A DNA stretch of 40,257 nucleotides from an uncultured Coriobacteriaceae bacterium (GCA_902764575.1 CACWWI010000005.1:1-40257), one strand, 5' to 3'; shown: positions 8,954 to 16,429, counted from the first letter of the stretch. Notes: generated from the letters alone by a model not told the origin. Translations and numbers: made by a program.

Positions 8954-9500
8954 GTCGCCCGAACCCCCCTTCTTGCTCATCACTAGGCTGCTTCCCATCA
9001 TTCAAGCTCGAATAGCTTGCGCAGCAAAGAACCAGCACTACCAGCATCAACAGGTTTGCCGGTGAAAGAAACGTCCCGGAAATATCCTCCCAGCCGAAGG
9101 GCTTCTGCAGGAACAGCATCCTGAGCGCGTAATACAGAGCCTCTTCGCCGATCAGGGACAATTCGAACAGAACACCGCTCACTACCACTCTCTTGAGCCG
9201 CGGCATCTGCGCTATCTTCCTGTTCGCCAACCCGAGTATCACGACAACCAGGGCAAATGAAACCAAATGCAAAAGCGGCCCTACCACTTGCAAGTTGCAG
9301 GACCAATATATTTCGGACGCTGCGAAAGGAGTCAGGCATATAAGGCCCAGTCGGATGCCGAACACCAACGGAACCAGAATAAGAATCGTATCGGCTAATG
9401 CATAGACCACTTGGGGAGTCTGGTCGCTGTATATCAAGCCGAATACTTGAATGGCCAACTCAATTGCTATCAGGCAATACGCCACTACTCTTAAATTCAC
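8946..9500 (-). CDS. Polytopic membrane protein, first gene of the NHLM export operon
   Basis: I do not recognise a named family. The 184-residue protein has about five hydrophobic segments (for example VVAYCLIAIELAIQVFGLIY, the region around LVPLVFGIRLGLICL, LVSFALVVVILGLANRK and ANLLMLVVLVLCC) and a short hydrophilic tail rich in Asp, Glu and Gly. It starts with GTG at 9500 with a G-run upstream and overlaps the next gene, so it is coupled to the exporter. It could be an immunity protein, an export accessory or an unrelated transporter component. Confidence 0.6.
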   Translation of the reverse strand: MNLRVVAYCLIAIELAIQVFGLIYSDQTPQVVYALADTILILVPLVFGIRLGLICLTPFAASEIYWSCNLQVVGPLLHLVSFALVVVILGLANRKIAQMPRLKRVVVSGVLFELSLIGEEALYYALRMLFLQKPFGWEDISGTFLSPANLLMLVVLVLCCASYSSLNDGKQPSDEQEGGFGRHA

Positions 9501-9772
9501 GTCCTTGCACCCCCCGACCAGCTAATCATTTTTTGCCATCGTACTACAAATCGCGGAGCTTGAGTTGGTATCGAAGGGGTGACGTTTTGGAACCCCTGTG
9601 CAGGAATGCTGGAAGCCGAACTGTTCCCATAATTCTCGGTCGTATCGCAAACCGAAAACCAGCCTATGGGCCCCTTGACTCAGCCAAGGTTTTTTCCTGG
9701 CCCTCTACGACAACCTGCGGGCGGGGCACGCGCTATAGTGGAAGGCGAAACGGCCACGCAAAGGAGATGCCA
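9501..9772. other. Divergent intergenic region without a gene
   Basis: 272 bases between the GTG of the export operon (minus) and the methyltransferase-STAS gene (plus), expected to hold both promoters. A TATAGT hexamer at 9734-9739 is a candidate -10 for the plus-strand gene but has no good -35. A short inverted repeat AGGGGT/ACCCCT lies near 9576-9599. No convincing leader-peptide gene was found on either strand; the only minus-strand frames are 28 codons or shorter and lack ribosome-binding sites. Confidence 0.4.
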
Positions 9773-11056
9773 ATGAGCGATGTGACTAGCTCGAATGAAG
9801 CAGCGATCGATTACGCCCTGCTCGAAAAGGTGAACCCGGTGTTTCTCACCGCGAAGATGACGCTTTTCCAGCTTGCCGCCAACGGGGACGCCGACGCGGC
9901 CGCGCTCGCGGAGAACATGGGGCTGACGCTGGAGGAAACGCAGAACAGCGCGAACACCACCGCCTCGCCCGAGCAGGTGCTGGGCGGCACCATCATGCTC
10001 GAAGCCCGCTACCGCACGATGGCGGGCCTGGCGGAGAGCTCCGGCTACACGCTGGTCGACCTGCCGTGCGGCTACACCCCGCGGGCAATTACGTTCGCGA
10101 AGAAGGGGCTGCCCTATTACGGGCTGGACCTCCCCGTGGTGATTCGCGAGATCTCGGATCAGGTGAAGGCGATGGTGTCGCCCGAGGAGCGCGAGCTCAT
10201 CCACTACCGGGAGGTGGATGCCACGAACTACGCCTCGCTGGAAGAGGCGGTGGCCGACATCGACGGTGAAGTCTGCATAAACACAGAGGGCCTGCTCATG
10301 TACTTCACCGATTCCGAGGCCGGGGCGCTCTGCAGCAACATCCGCCGCATCCTGGAGAAGAAGGGCGGCTGCTGGTACTTGGCCGATTCGGAATCTTCCC
10401 TTCAGTACATCGCCACCATGCGCGCGCTGGTGGGCGACCGCTTCCTGCAGATCATGCAGAACGCCAAGCAGCAGACGAAGGACAAATCGGACGTGGAGAT
10501 TGGCAAAAACTCCCTGATGATGAACCCAGCCGATATGGAAGGCTCCACCAAGCGCGCCATGGCGTTCCTCGCCGGGCACGGCTTGAAGGCAGAGCGCGTC
10601 ATCGTGGGGGAGCACCTGCCGGAGCTGGATTCGCTCTCCAAGGTGAGCCCGGAGCAAGCAAGCGCCATACGCGAGGGCATGAACAGCTGCGCCTTCTGGA
10701 AGATCACCCCCGATGAATCCGCACCTGCCGTCGAGCTTCCCTCGTCCGAGACGAAGAACTTCGCCATCAACGCCTCGATACAGAACGGCACCCTGTCCCT
10801 TGCGCTGTCGGGGCGGCTCGACACCATCACCGCACCGACGCTGCTCGCTTTCTTTGAGGAGGCCCAGAAAGAGCACGCGATTGAATCCGTCGTGGTGGAT
10901 TGCAGCGATCTCGACTACGTCTCCTCTGCGGGCCTGCGCGTTCTCGTGATCATGCGCAGGGCGTGCGAAGGCGGCGTGACGCTCGCCAACGCCAACGAGT
11001 TCGTCGCAGACGTCGTAGAGCAGACCGGCTTCGGCGCCGTGCTAACGGTCGTGTAA
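9773..11056 (+). CDS. SAM-dependent methyltransferase (leucine carboxyl methyltransferase-like) fused to a C-terminal STAS domain
   Basis: A 427-residue two-domain protein. Residues ~10-310 resemble the LCMT/PPM1 O-methyltransferase group: a SAM-binding stretch VDLPCGYTPRA (95-105), YYGLDLPVVI and the hallmark EGLLMYF (172-178). Residues ~325-427 are a STAS domain as in anti-sigma-factor antagonists (LALSGRLDTITAPTL; VVDCSDLDYVSSAGLRVL), with Ser residues at the usual phosphorylation site. The start is ATG 9773, six bases after AAGGAG; the longer frame upstream is not coding. The metallo-hydrolase gene follows 34 bases later. The fusion implies that methyltransferase activity or location is controlled by a serine kinase of the RsbW type; the ligase-ATPase fusion at 808-2847 is a possible partner. 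Methyl acceptor unknown. Confidence 0.85.
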   Translation: MSDVTSSNEAAIDYALLEKVNPVFLTAKMTLFQLAANGDADAAALAENMGLTLEETQNSANTTASPEQVLGGTIMLEARYRTMAGLAESSGYTLVDLPCGYTPRAITFAKKGLPYYGLDLPVVIREISDQVKAMVSPEERELIHYREVDATNYASLEEAVADIDGEVCINTEGLLMYFTDSEAGALCSNIRRILEKKGGCWYLADSESSLQYIATMRALVGDRFLQIMQNAKQQTKDKSDVEIGKNSLMMNPADMEGSTKRAMAFLAGHGLKAERVIVGEHLPELDSLSKVSPEQASAIREGMNSCAFWKITPDESAPAVELPSSETKNFAINASIQNGTLSLALSGRLDTITAPTLLAFFEEAQKEHAIESVVVDCSDLDYVSSAGLRVLVIMRRACEGGVTLANANEFVADVVEQTGFGAVLTVV

Positions 11057-11090
11057 CCCGAATCGAACAACTGCGACCAAGGAGGCGCTG

Positions 11091-11885
11091 ATGCTCGAAC
11101 TCATCGTGCTCGCGAGCGGCAGCTCGGGGAACGCCGCGATCGTGCGCGACGCCGCCGCCGGGCGCTCCCTGCTCGTCGACTGCGGCATTTGCAAGCGCGA
11201 GTTCTTCGCACGCTGCGACGATGCGGGCGTCGACCCGCTCGAGATCGAGTGCGTGCTCGTCACGCACGCGCACACCGACCACACCTCCGGGCTCGGGGTG
11301 GTCCTGCGCGGGCTGGCCAAGCTCGGGCGCACGCCGGCGCTCTACGCCCATCCGGCGACGCGCGCGGCGAGCAAGCCGATAGCCGAAGTTGAGCAGCTCG
11401 TCGAGCAGCGCGACCTCGCGCACGGCGAGCCGTTCGAAGCGGCCGGCATCGCCGTCGTTCCCTTTCCCACGAGCCACGACTCCGAGGGCTCCACGTGCTT
11501 CCGCTTCGAGGCGGGCGGCGACGCCATCGGCTATGTTACCGACACCGGCATCGTCACGCCCGAGGCGCACGAGGCGCTGCAACGCGTGCGCGTGCTCGCC
11601 ATCGAGAGCAACCACGACGTGAAGATGCTGCAGGAAGGCCCCTACCCGTACCCGCTGAAGCAGCGCATCCTGGGCAGCGGGGGCCACCTCTCAAACGCCC
11701 AGTGCTGCGAGGAGGTCGCGTCGCTTCTGCACCCCGGCCTCCAGCACGTGGCGGCCATGCACGTGAGCGAGCACAACAACACGTTCGCCCTGCCCGCCCG
11801 CGAGCTCGAGGAAACGCTCGCCGCGCGTGGCCATGGCGCGCGCGTGCACGTGGCGCGCCCCGACAGGCCCATCGCGATCCGCTGA
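11091..11885 (+). CDS. MBL-fold metallo-hydrolase, WalJ/YycJ-like
   Basis: 264-residue metallo-beta-lactamase-fold protein. The N terminus LELIVLASGSSGNAAIV is characteristic of the YycJ/WalJ group, followed by the metal-binding HAHTDH (59-64), an HxxD-like TSHDSEGS segment, YVTDTG and the C-terminal metal His in MHVSEHNN. Members are probable di-metal phosphodiesterases or nucleases; in Bacillus, WalJ is linked to the WalRK cell-wall system and DNA repair. No walR or walK genes are visible here. A strong ribosome-binding site (AAGGAGG) lies just after the methyltransferase-STAS gene, so the two are likely one transcript, though a functional link is not obvious. Confidence 0.85.
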   Translation: MLELIVLASGSSGNAAIVRDAAAGRSLLVDCGICKREFFARCDDAGVDPLEIECVLVTHAHTDHTSGLGVVLRGLAKLGRTPALYAHPATRAASKPIAEVEQLVEQRDLAHGEPFEAAGIAVVPFPTSHDSEGSTCFRFEAGGDAIGYVTDTGIVTPEAHEALQRVRVLAIESNHDVKMLQEGPYPYPLKQRILGSGGHLSNAQCCEEVASLLHPGLQHVAAMHVSEHNNTFALPARELEETLAARGHGARVHVARPDRPIAIR

Positions 11886-11926
11886 AGCAGCGCATGCCCG
11901 ACGCCGGGGACGCCGCGCCCGCTGCG

Positions 11927-11955
11927 TGAAGACACGTTCGGAATTGGGTTATAGT
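11927..11955 (+). promoter_or_regulatory. Candidate promoter for the small ORF and PPC-domain gene
   Basis: TGAAGA at 11927-11932 and TATAGT at 11950-11955 are separated by 17 bases. It stands just after the metallo-hydrolase gene and about 35 bases ahead of the small frame at 11995. Confidence 0.4.
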
Positions 11956-11994
11956 TAGCCGAGCGCATAGGCCAAGGGAAGGAGCGCTTTGCCG

Positions 11995-12090
11995 ATGATG
12001 GCCTTTGTATCTATGATACACACCATCGCAGCGCGCATGTTCTCCTTGATGGCCGAGGTTCGGAAAATGTCTACGAGGCTTACAGCTTAG
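11995..12090 (+). CDS. Small 31-residue ORF translationally coupled to the PPC-domain gene
   Basis: The frame reads MMAFVSMIHTIAARMFSLMA and ends KMSTRLTA. It is rich in Met (six of 31) and moderately amphipathic. GAAGGAG lies ~12 bases upstream of the ATG (a TTG at 11989 is closer). Its stop TAG at 12088-12090 overlaps the AGGAGG that serves the next gene's ATG at 12100, so translation of this frame could control entry at the next gene. It might be a leader peptide or a chance frame; no homologue is known to me. Confidence 0.35.
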   Translation: MMAFVSMIHTIAARMFSLMAEVRKMSTRLTA

Positions 12091-12099
12091 GAGGCCGGC

Positions 12100-12540
12100 A
12101 TGGATTACCGCAAGCTAGGCAGCAGCTACTACATCAGGATGGACAAGGACGACGAGATCGTTGCGACGATCCGCGACGTCTGCCGCCGCGAGGGCATTGC
12201 GTCCGCGACGTTCTCGGGCATCGGGGGCTGCCAGGACGCGGAGATCCAGGTGTTTCGCCCCGAGCTAGGCGAGTTCGAAACCGAGCGCATCGAGGGGCTG
12301 CTCGAGCTCGTGTCGCTGACGGGGAACCTCATCCAGAAGGACGACGGCGAGCTCTCGCATCACGTGCATGCGCTTTTCGCCTACCAGTGCGACGGCGAGC
12401 CGCGCATCGCGGCCGGCCACCTGAAGTCTACCACCGTGCTGTACACGGCCGAAATCGAGCTGCGCCCCGTGGAGGGCGGCATCATCGGCGCATCGCTCAA
12501 CCTCGACACGAACACCTACTTCTGGGGCTTCCGCGATTAG
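12100..12540 (+). CDS. PPC/PCC-domain (DUF296) protein
   Basis: 146-residue protein matching the bacterial stand-alone PPC domain. It begins with a beta-strand of the form YYIRMDKDDEIVATIRDVC, contains the FSGIGGCQDAEIQVF turn and the metal-binding-like HHVHALFA segment, and ends with a conserved aromatic tail (NTYFWGF). Stand-alone PPC proteins form trimers and often carry a His-bound metal; in plants the domain is attached to AT-hooks. Earlier annotation calls them DNA-binding, but no DNA-binding motif is visible here. A clean ribosome-binding site (AGGAGG) precedes the ATG and overlaps the stop of the small upstream frame. Confidence 0.85.
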   Translation: MDYRKLGSSYYIRMDKDDEIVATIRDVCRREGIASATFSGIGGCQDAEIQVFRPELGEFETERIEGLLELVSLTGNLIQKDDGELSHHVHALFAYQCDGEPRIAAGHLKSTTVLYTAEIELRPVEGGIIGASLNLDTNTYFWGFRD

Positions 12541-12598
12541 ATGAAGGGCGCGTGCTCGGCGAGAGGCTTTGCATGAGGAACGAGGGTCGTGCCTATCG

Positions 12599-13042
12599 TT
12601 AATCGGTTACGACCTCGCCGGGCCAGGTGTTGATGCCGCCGAACTCCACGATGTTCGTGTAGCCCATGTCGGCGAGCTTCTGCGCCGCCTGCTTGCTGCG
12701 CCTGCCGCTGCGGCAGTACACCATGATCAGCTGGTCCAGGTCGGGCAGCTCGGCGGGTTGCGCCTTGTCGATCGACTCGTTGGGGATGTTGATGGCGCCC
12801 GGGATGTGCCCCGAGGCGAACTCGTCCACACGCCGCACGTCCACGATGACGTAGCCGCTCTCGGACTGCATCATCGACTGGGCGTCCTGCTGCGATATCT
12901 GCCGGTAGGCTGCAGAAGACGCGGACGTCGTGGATGTTGCGGACGTCGATGCGGACGACTTCGAGGAAGCCGCGCAGCCGACCAGCGCCGCAACCCCAAG
13001 CGCTGCGAGGATCGCCACCGCCAGGACTGTTTTCCTTTGCAT
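12599..13042 (-). CDS. Rhodanese-domain lipoprotein
   Basis: 147 residues. The N terminus MQRKTVLAVAILAALGVAAL is a signal peptide ending in a lipobox (LVGC, Cys23), so the protein should be lipid-anchored outside the membrane. A Ser/Thr/Ala linker (24-45) leads to a single rhodanese domain with DVRRVDEFASGHIPGAINIP and the active-site loop CRSGRRS (Cys110). Such proteins transfer sulfane sulfur or act as redox or sulfide-binding proteins; the loop is the six-residue sulfurtransferase type. The ATG at 13042 has GAAGGGAG upstream. Longer frames running in from 13645 are shadows of the opposite-strand YdeI-like gene. Confidence 0.88.
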   Translation of the reverse strand: MQRKTVLAVAILAALGVAALVGCAASSKSSASTSATSTTSASSAAYRQISQQDAQSMMQSESGYVIVDVRRVDEFASGHIPGAINIPNESIDKAQPAELPDLDQLIMVYCRSGRRSKQAAQKLADMGYTNIVEFGGINTWPGEVVTD

Positions 13043-13177
13043 GGTTCGCTCCCTTCGCCCTGTTTCAAAGTCGGTTAATTCTATCATCGGCTGGCGCGCC
13101 CATCGGGCAAGGCGCCCAGTCGTAAGCCGCCCGACACCCAGCGCGGGCATGGCGCATCGGCGCGCCTTGCGCGAACG

Positions 13178-13183
13178 TATAAT
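13178..13183 (+). promoter_or_regulatory. -10 hexamer TATAAT placed for a leaderless transcript
   Basis: A consensus TATAAT ends exactly seven bases before the ATG at 13191, so transcription would start at or next to the start codon. No clear -35 is seen and there is no ribosome-binding site. Confidence 0.55.
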
Positions 13184-13190
13184 GATTCCC

Positions 13191-13772
13191 ATGGCAACGG
13201 AATCCGAGAACATACTCGCCCACATTTGCGACAGGCGCGCGTTCCGCGAATGGCTCGAGCGCAACCACGCCACCGAAGCCGATTGCTGGGTCGAGGTCAA
13301 GCGCGGCCGTCCGACGGACGAGGGGGCGTTCTGGTACCTCGACGCCGTGGAGGAGGCGCTCTGCTTCGGGTGGGTGGACAGCATCCACAAGGAGGTCGAC
13401 GGCGTGCGCATGCAGCGCTTCACGCCGCGGAAGCCCAAGAGCCCCTGGACCGAGCTCAACAAGGAGCGCGTGCGCCGGCTCGAGGCGCTCGGGCTGATGA
13501 CCGATGCGGGGCGCGCCGTGCTGCCTCCCATGGGGCCGAGGAGCTTCCGCGTGGACGACGACGTGGCAGCCGCGCTCAAGGCTGCACGGTGCTGGACGAA
13601 GTTCAAGCAGTTCCCGCCGCTGTACCAACGCGTCCGCGCGTACAACGTTGCCTTCTACAAGGGACGTGAGCCGGAAACCTACGAGAGGGCGCTCGCGAAC
13701 CTGATCGCTCGCACGAAGCGCGGCGAGATGTACGGCGAATGGAACGACTACGGCCGCCTGCTCGACTACTGA
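13191..13772 (+). CDS. YdeI/OmpD-associated family protein
   Basis: 193-residue protein of the YdeI-like family. The N-terminal fold carries the repeated aromatic pattern WVEVKRGRPTDEGAFWYLDA and VEEALCFGWVDS, followed by the RFTPRKPKSPWTELNKERV segment and a C-terminal helical region. Family function is poorly defined; bacterial members are small cytoplasmic proteins sometimes linked to stress resistance. The start is set by a TATAAT seven bases upstream, which makes a leaderless mRNA likely; an in-frame ATG at 13182 overlaps the hexamer and cannot be the start if that promoter is used. It converges with the YigZ-type gene 18 bases downstream. Confidence 0.82.
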   Translation: MATESENILAHICDRRAFREWLERNHATEADCWVEVKRGRPTDEGAFWYLDAVEEALCFGWVDSIHKEVDGVRMQRFTPRKPKSPWTELNKERVRRLEALGLMTDAGRAVLPPMGPRSFRVDDDVAAALKAARCWTKFKQFPPLYQRVRAYNVAFYKGREPETYERALANLIARTKRGEMYGEWNDYGRLLDY

Positions 13773-13790
13773 CGCACACCGCCGCCAGGT

Positions 13791-14429
13791 TCACGGCAAG
13801 TAGCGCAGCTCCTGCGAGCCGATGGTGCACGTCGCCCGCGCGTTGGAGAACTCGCGGATGCCGTCGACGAGCGCATGCGCGAGCTCGGTGGGGACGGACA
13901 GGTGCAGCGTCACGTTCTCCGCGAAGTCGGTGCTGTCGACGTGCGCGCCCCAATCGGGCGCGCGCTTGGCCAGCGGCTCGTACAGCGGATAGGGCACGAC
14001 GGCGTCAACCAGCCGGCAGGGCACGCGGCGCACGATGCGCGCGGCCGCCAGCGCGTCGGTGGCCGCCTTGGTGTAGGCGCGCATGAGCCCGCCCTTGCCC
14101 AGCAGCGTGCCGCCGAAGATGCGCGCCACCACGCAGGCGGTGTCGGCCACGTCGGCGCCCTTCACGGCGTTGAGCACCGGCAGCCCCGCGCATCCGCGCG
14201 GCTCCTTGGCGTCGGAGTAGAACTCGCTGCCGTCGGCGAGCACCCACGCCGACACGTAGTGGCTGGCGGCGGGGATGCGCTCGATCACCGCGTGCCTGAA
14301 CGTGATGGCCTCCTCGGCCGATTCCGCATGCACGGCGAACCCGAAGAACTGGCTCTTGCGGTCCTCGTACAGCGACTCGCCCGTCCCGTCGGGAGCAACC
14401 GTCCGATATGCCCTCATCGCTTCTTCCAT
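13791..14429 (-). CDS. YigZ/IMPACT family protein
   Basis: 212 residues. It has the two-domain build of the YigZ/IMPACT family: an N-terminal UPF0029-type domain with KSQFFGFAVHAES, AWVLADGSEFYSDAKEP and the GCAGLPVLNAV turn, and GGTLLGKGGLMRAYTKAATDA in the family signature region, then a C-terminal DUF1949-like domain. In eukaryotes IMPACT modulates translation-stress kinase activation; bacterial YigZ is implicated in nucleotide or ribosome binding without an agreed role. The ATG at 14429 is preceded by TATAAT with a seven-base gap and no ribosome-binding site, so it is probably leaderless. The longer upstream frame is not supported. Confidence 0.87.
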   Translation of the reverse strand: MEEAMRAYRTVAPDGTGESLYEDRKSQFFGFAVHAESAEEAITFRHAVIERIPAASHYVSAWVLADGSEFYSDAKEPRGCAGLPVLNAVKGADVADTACVVARIFGGTLLGKGGLMRAYTKAATDALAAARIVRRVPCRLVDAVVPYPLYEPLAKRAPDWGAHVDSTDFAENVTLHLSVPTELAHALVDGIREFSNARATCTIGSQELRYLP

Positions 14430-14436
14430 GCGCACG

Positions 14437-14442
14437 ATTATA
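14437..14442 (-). promoter_or_regulatory. -10 hexamer TATAAT placed for a leaderless transcript
   Basis: On the minus strand TATAAT is followed by seven bases and then the ATG at 14429. The spacing is identical to that of the neighbouring YdeI-like gene. Confidence 0.55.
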
Positions 14443-14543
14443 GAATGAGTTTCTGGGCATTCCCTCCACGCGTTCCAACGACCAGCTTTCACATACCCCG
14501 CAAGCTTGCGCAACATGCCTTCCACCTGCACATGATAATCCGA

Positions 14544-14582
14544 GTAAGTTACTTGCATTTCTAATAGACAATGTCCTATAAT
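14544..14582 (+). promoter_or_regulatory. Promoter with adjacent palindrome ahead of the ArsS operon
   Basis: TTGCAT (14553-14558) and TATAAT (14577-14582) are spaced by 18 bases. A short palindrome AGTAAGTTACT (14544-14554) overlaps the upstream edge of the -35 and could be an operator. A GAGAGAGGA ribosome-binding site then precedes the ATG at 14618. Confidence 0.6.
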
Positions 14583-14617
14583 CGGCCACATCGCATTTAC
14601 CGAGAGAGAGGACCATC

Positions 14618-14956
14618 ATGGAGACGTATTACAACCCTGCAGGACTGGCCGACTTTTCCGCCGACGGCGTGGGCGCGATGTCGCCCGAGCTTTGGGACAA
14701 GTTCATGAGCTACTACGGTTCGGTGTTCCAGGACGGCGCGCTCACCTCGCGCGAGAAGTCGCTCATCGCGCTGGCCGTGGCCGCCGCCGTGCAGTGCCCC
14801 TACTGCATCGACGCCTACACGAACAGCTGCCTGCAGCAGGGCTGCGACGAGGCCGAGATCGCGGAGGCCTTCCACGTGACGAACGCCATCCGCGGCGGCG
14901 CGGCGCTGGCGCACGGCGTGCAGGCGCTCAAGATCATCCGCGAGCAGGAGTTCTAG
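14618..14956 (+). CDS. Carboxymuconolactone decarboxylase/AhpD-like protein (arsenosugar-associated peroxidase-like)
   Basis: 112-residue all-helical AhpD-fold protein with the redox motif CPYCIDAYTNSC, giving a CxxC pair plus the helix with GCDEAEIAEAF. AhpD-like proteins act as thiol-disulfide or peroxidase partners. The gene lies 45 bases before the radical SAM gene and shares its promoter; the pairing of an AhpD-like protein with ArsS is a known arrangement of arsenosugar-biosynthesis loci. Its proposed role is redox support for, or detoxification linked to, ArsS. The Cys pair looks intact. Confidence 0.85.
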   Translation: METYYNPAGLADFSADGVGAMSPELWDKFMSYYGSVFQDGALTSREKSLIALAVAAAVQCPYCIDAYTNSCLQQGCDEAEIAEAFHVTNAIRGGAALAHGVQALKIIREQEF

Positions 14957-15001
14957 GAACCCGCTAGCCCGCGAGCGCACGAAAGAACGAGAGAGGGAAT
15001 C

Positions 15002-15991
15002 ATGCCGGAGAAAACCGTTGCCGCGGCCATGGAGGCCGTACCGCCGTTTGTCGAGATGGTGCCCGAGGAGCACCGCCTGACGAATAGCCCGCTCACCACG
15101 ATGCAGGTGAACATCGGCTACAGGTGCAACCTCGCCTGCCGCCACTGCCACCTGTCGTGCGGCCCCAAGCGCGAGGAGATGATGAGCCGCGAGGTCATGC
15201 AGGCGTGCCTCGATGCGTACGAGCGCAACGGTTTCTCGGCGGTCGACATCACGGGCGGCGCGCCCGAGATGCACCCCGAACTGGAATGGTTCCTGCGCGA
15301 ATGGCAGAAGCGCGGCGTGAAGCCCATCTGCCGCACCAACCTGTGCATCCTCACCGACCCGCAGTACGCGCACTTCGCGCAGCTGTATGCCGACGTCGAC
15401 GCTACGCTGTTCGCGTCGCTGCCCTTCTACAGCGCGCGCAACGTCGACAAGGTCCGCGGCGAGGGCGCGTTCGACACCTCGCTCGAGGGCTTGCGCTTGC
15501 TGAACGACGTCGGCTACGGAGACCACGACGGCGAAGGCGACACGCACACGATCACGCTCGTGTTCAACCCGTCGAGCGCCACGTTCCCGCCGCCGCAGGC
15601 CGCCATAGAGAACGAGTACCGCACGAAGCTCACCGCCATGCACGGCGTGCACTTCAGCAACCTCGTGGCCATCACGAACAACCCATCCGGCCGTTTCGCC
15701 GAGGCGCTCAACCGCAAGGGCAACCTGGAAAAGTACCTCGTGCGCCTGCGCGACGCGTTCAACCCAGCCACGACGGGGGGCATGATGTGCCGCAACCAGA
15801 TCAGCGTCGACTGGGAGGGCAACGTGTACGACTGCGACTTCAACCAGGCGCTGGGGCTGCCGATCGAAGGCGGCAAGACCATCTTCGATTTCGCGCGCGA
15901 GGAGCAGCCGGCGCGCACGGTTGTGTTCGCGAACCACTGCTACGGCTGCACCGCCGGCGCCGGCAGCAGCTGCGGCGGCGAGACGGCGTAA
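15002..15991 (+). CDS. arsS: Radical SAM protein ArsS (arsenosugar biosynthesis-type)
   Basis: 329 residues. The radical SAM cluster motif is CNLACRHC (Cys 42, 46, 49), followed by the SAM-binding GGAPEMHPE. The C-terminal half matches the DUF3641-type ArsS extension: MMCRNQISVDWEGNVYDCDF, NQALGLPI and the Cys-rich ending HCYGCTAGAGSSCGGE. Known ArsS proteins join the adenosyl group of SAM to a methylated arsenical. No arsM-type arsenic methyltransferase or arsR is visible in the window, so the arsenic substrate must come from elsewhere or the enzyme acts on another thiol-bound substrate. The position that is selenocysteine in some relatives is an ordinary Cys here. GAGAGGGA precedes the ATG. 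Confidence 0.88.
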   Translation: MPEKTVAAAMEAVPPFVEMVPEEHRLTNSPLTTMQVNIGYRCNLACRHCHLSCGPKREEMMSREVMQACLDAYERNGFSAVDITGGAPEMHPELEWFLREWQKRGVKPICRTNLCILTDPQYAHFAQLYADVDATLFASLPFYSARNVDKVRGEGAFDTSLEGLRLLNDVGYGDHDGEGDTHTITLVFNPSSATFPPPQAAIENEYRTKLTAMHGVHFSNLVAITNNPSGRFAEALNRKGNLEKYLVRLRDAFNPATTGGMMCRNQISVDWEGNVYDCDFNQALGLPIEGGKTIFDFAREEQPARTVVFANHCYGCTAGAGSSCGGETA

Positions 15992-16030
15992 CGCCAGCGC
16001 GCACCCGGCAGCCCCTCGGGCGCCGATACC

Positions 16031-16429
16031 CTATGAGTCGAGAATGCCCTGGTCCTTGACGGCCTGAATGACCTCTATGTCTGCCGGCAGCCAGTCGACG
16101 GAATCGACGTTGCCCGCGTCGAGCCAACGGGCTGCCCTGTGCTCGTGGAGCTCCAGCTGGCCGTCCACAACGTGGCAGAGGAAGCAGTGCATGTGCAGGT
16201 GGAACGCCTCGTAGTCGTAATCAACCACGGTCACGAGCGAGTCGACCGCGATGCGCACCTCCAGCTCCTCGTGCACCTCGCGCACGACGGCCTCTTCGGG
16301 CGTCTCGCCCGGCTCGATCTTGCCGCCCGGGAACTCCCACCCGCCGGCGAAGTCCCCGTACCCGCGCTGGGTCCCGAGTATCGTGCGCCCCTGCTTGATG
16401 ATGGCCGCGACCACATTGACGGTTTTCAT
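16031..16429 (-). CDS. MutT-like Nudix hydrolase
   Basis: 132 residues starting MKTVNVVAAIIKQGRTILGT, typical of 8-oxo-dGTP/CTP pyrophosphohydrolases of the MutT/NudG type. The Nudix box runs through GGKIEPGETPEEAVV and REVHEELEV, with the catalytic Glu residues kept; the last Gly of the box is replaced by Glu. Upstream GGWEFPGG is also typical. It would remove damaged nucleoside triphosphates from the pool. A strong AGGAGG lies just before the ATG, and the gene follows the fructosamine kinase-like gene by 21 bases on the same strand, so they probably form an operon. Confidence 0.9.
   Translation of the reverse strand: MKTVNVVAAIIKQGRTILGTQRGYGDFAGGWEFPGGKIEPGETPEEAVVREVHEELEVRIAVDSLVTVVDYDYEAFHLHMHCFLCHVVDGQLELHEHRAARWLDAGNVDSVDWLPADIEVIQAVKDQGILDS

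Noticed and set aside
9398-9772. Upstream extension of the methyltransferase-STAS frame
   Set aside because: Overlaps the opposite-strand membrane-protein gene; the AAGGAG site supports ATG 9773.
9501-9772. Possible leader-peptide gene for the NHLM exporter
   Set aside because: Only frames of 28 codons or fewer on the minus strand, with no ribosome-binding site or GG-type leader.
13043-13645. N-terminal extension of the rhodanese frame
   Set aside because: Antisense to the YdeI-like gene; the signal peptide starts cleanly at 13042.
15124-16059. 311-codon plus-strand frame inside arsS
   Set aside because: Arg/His-rich shadow frame; arsS has the radical SAM motifs.
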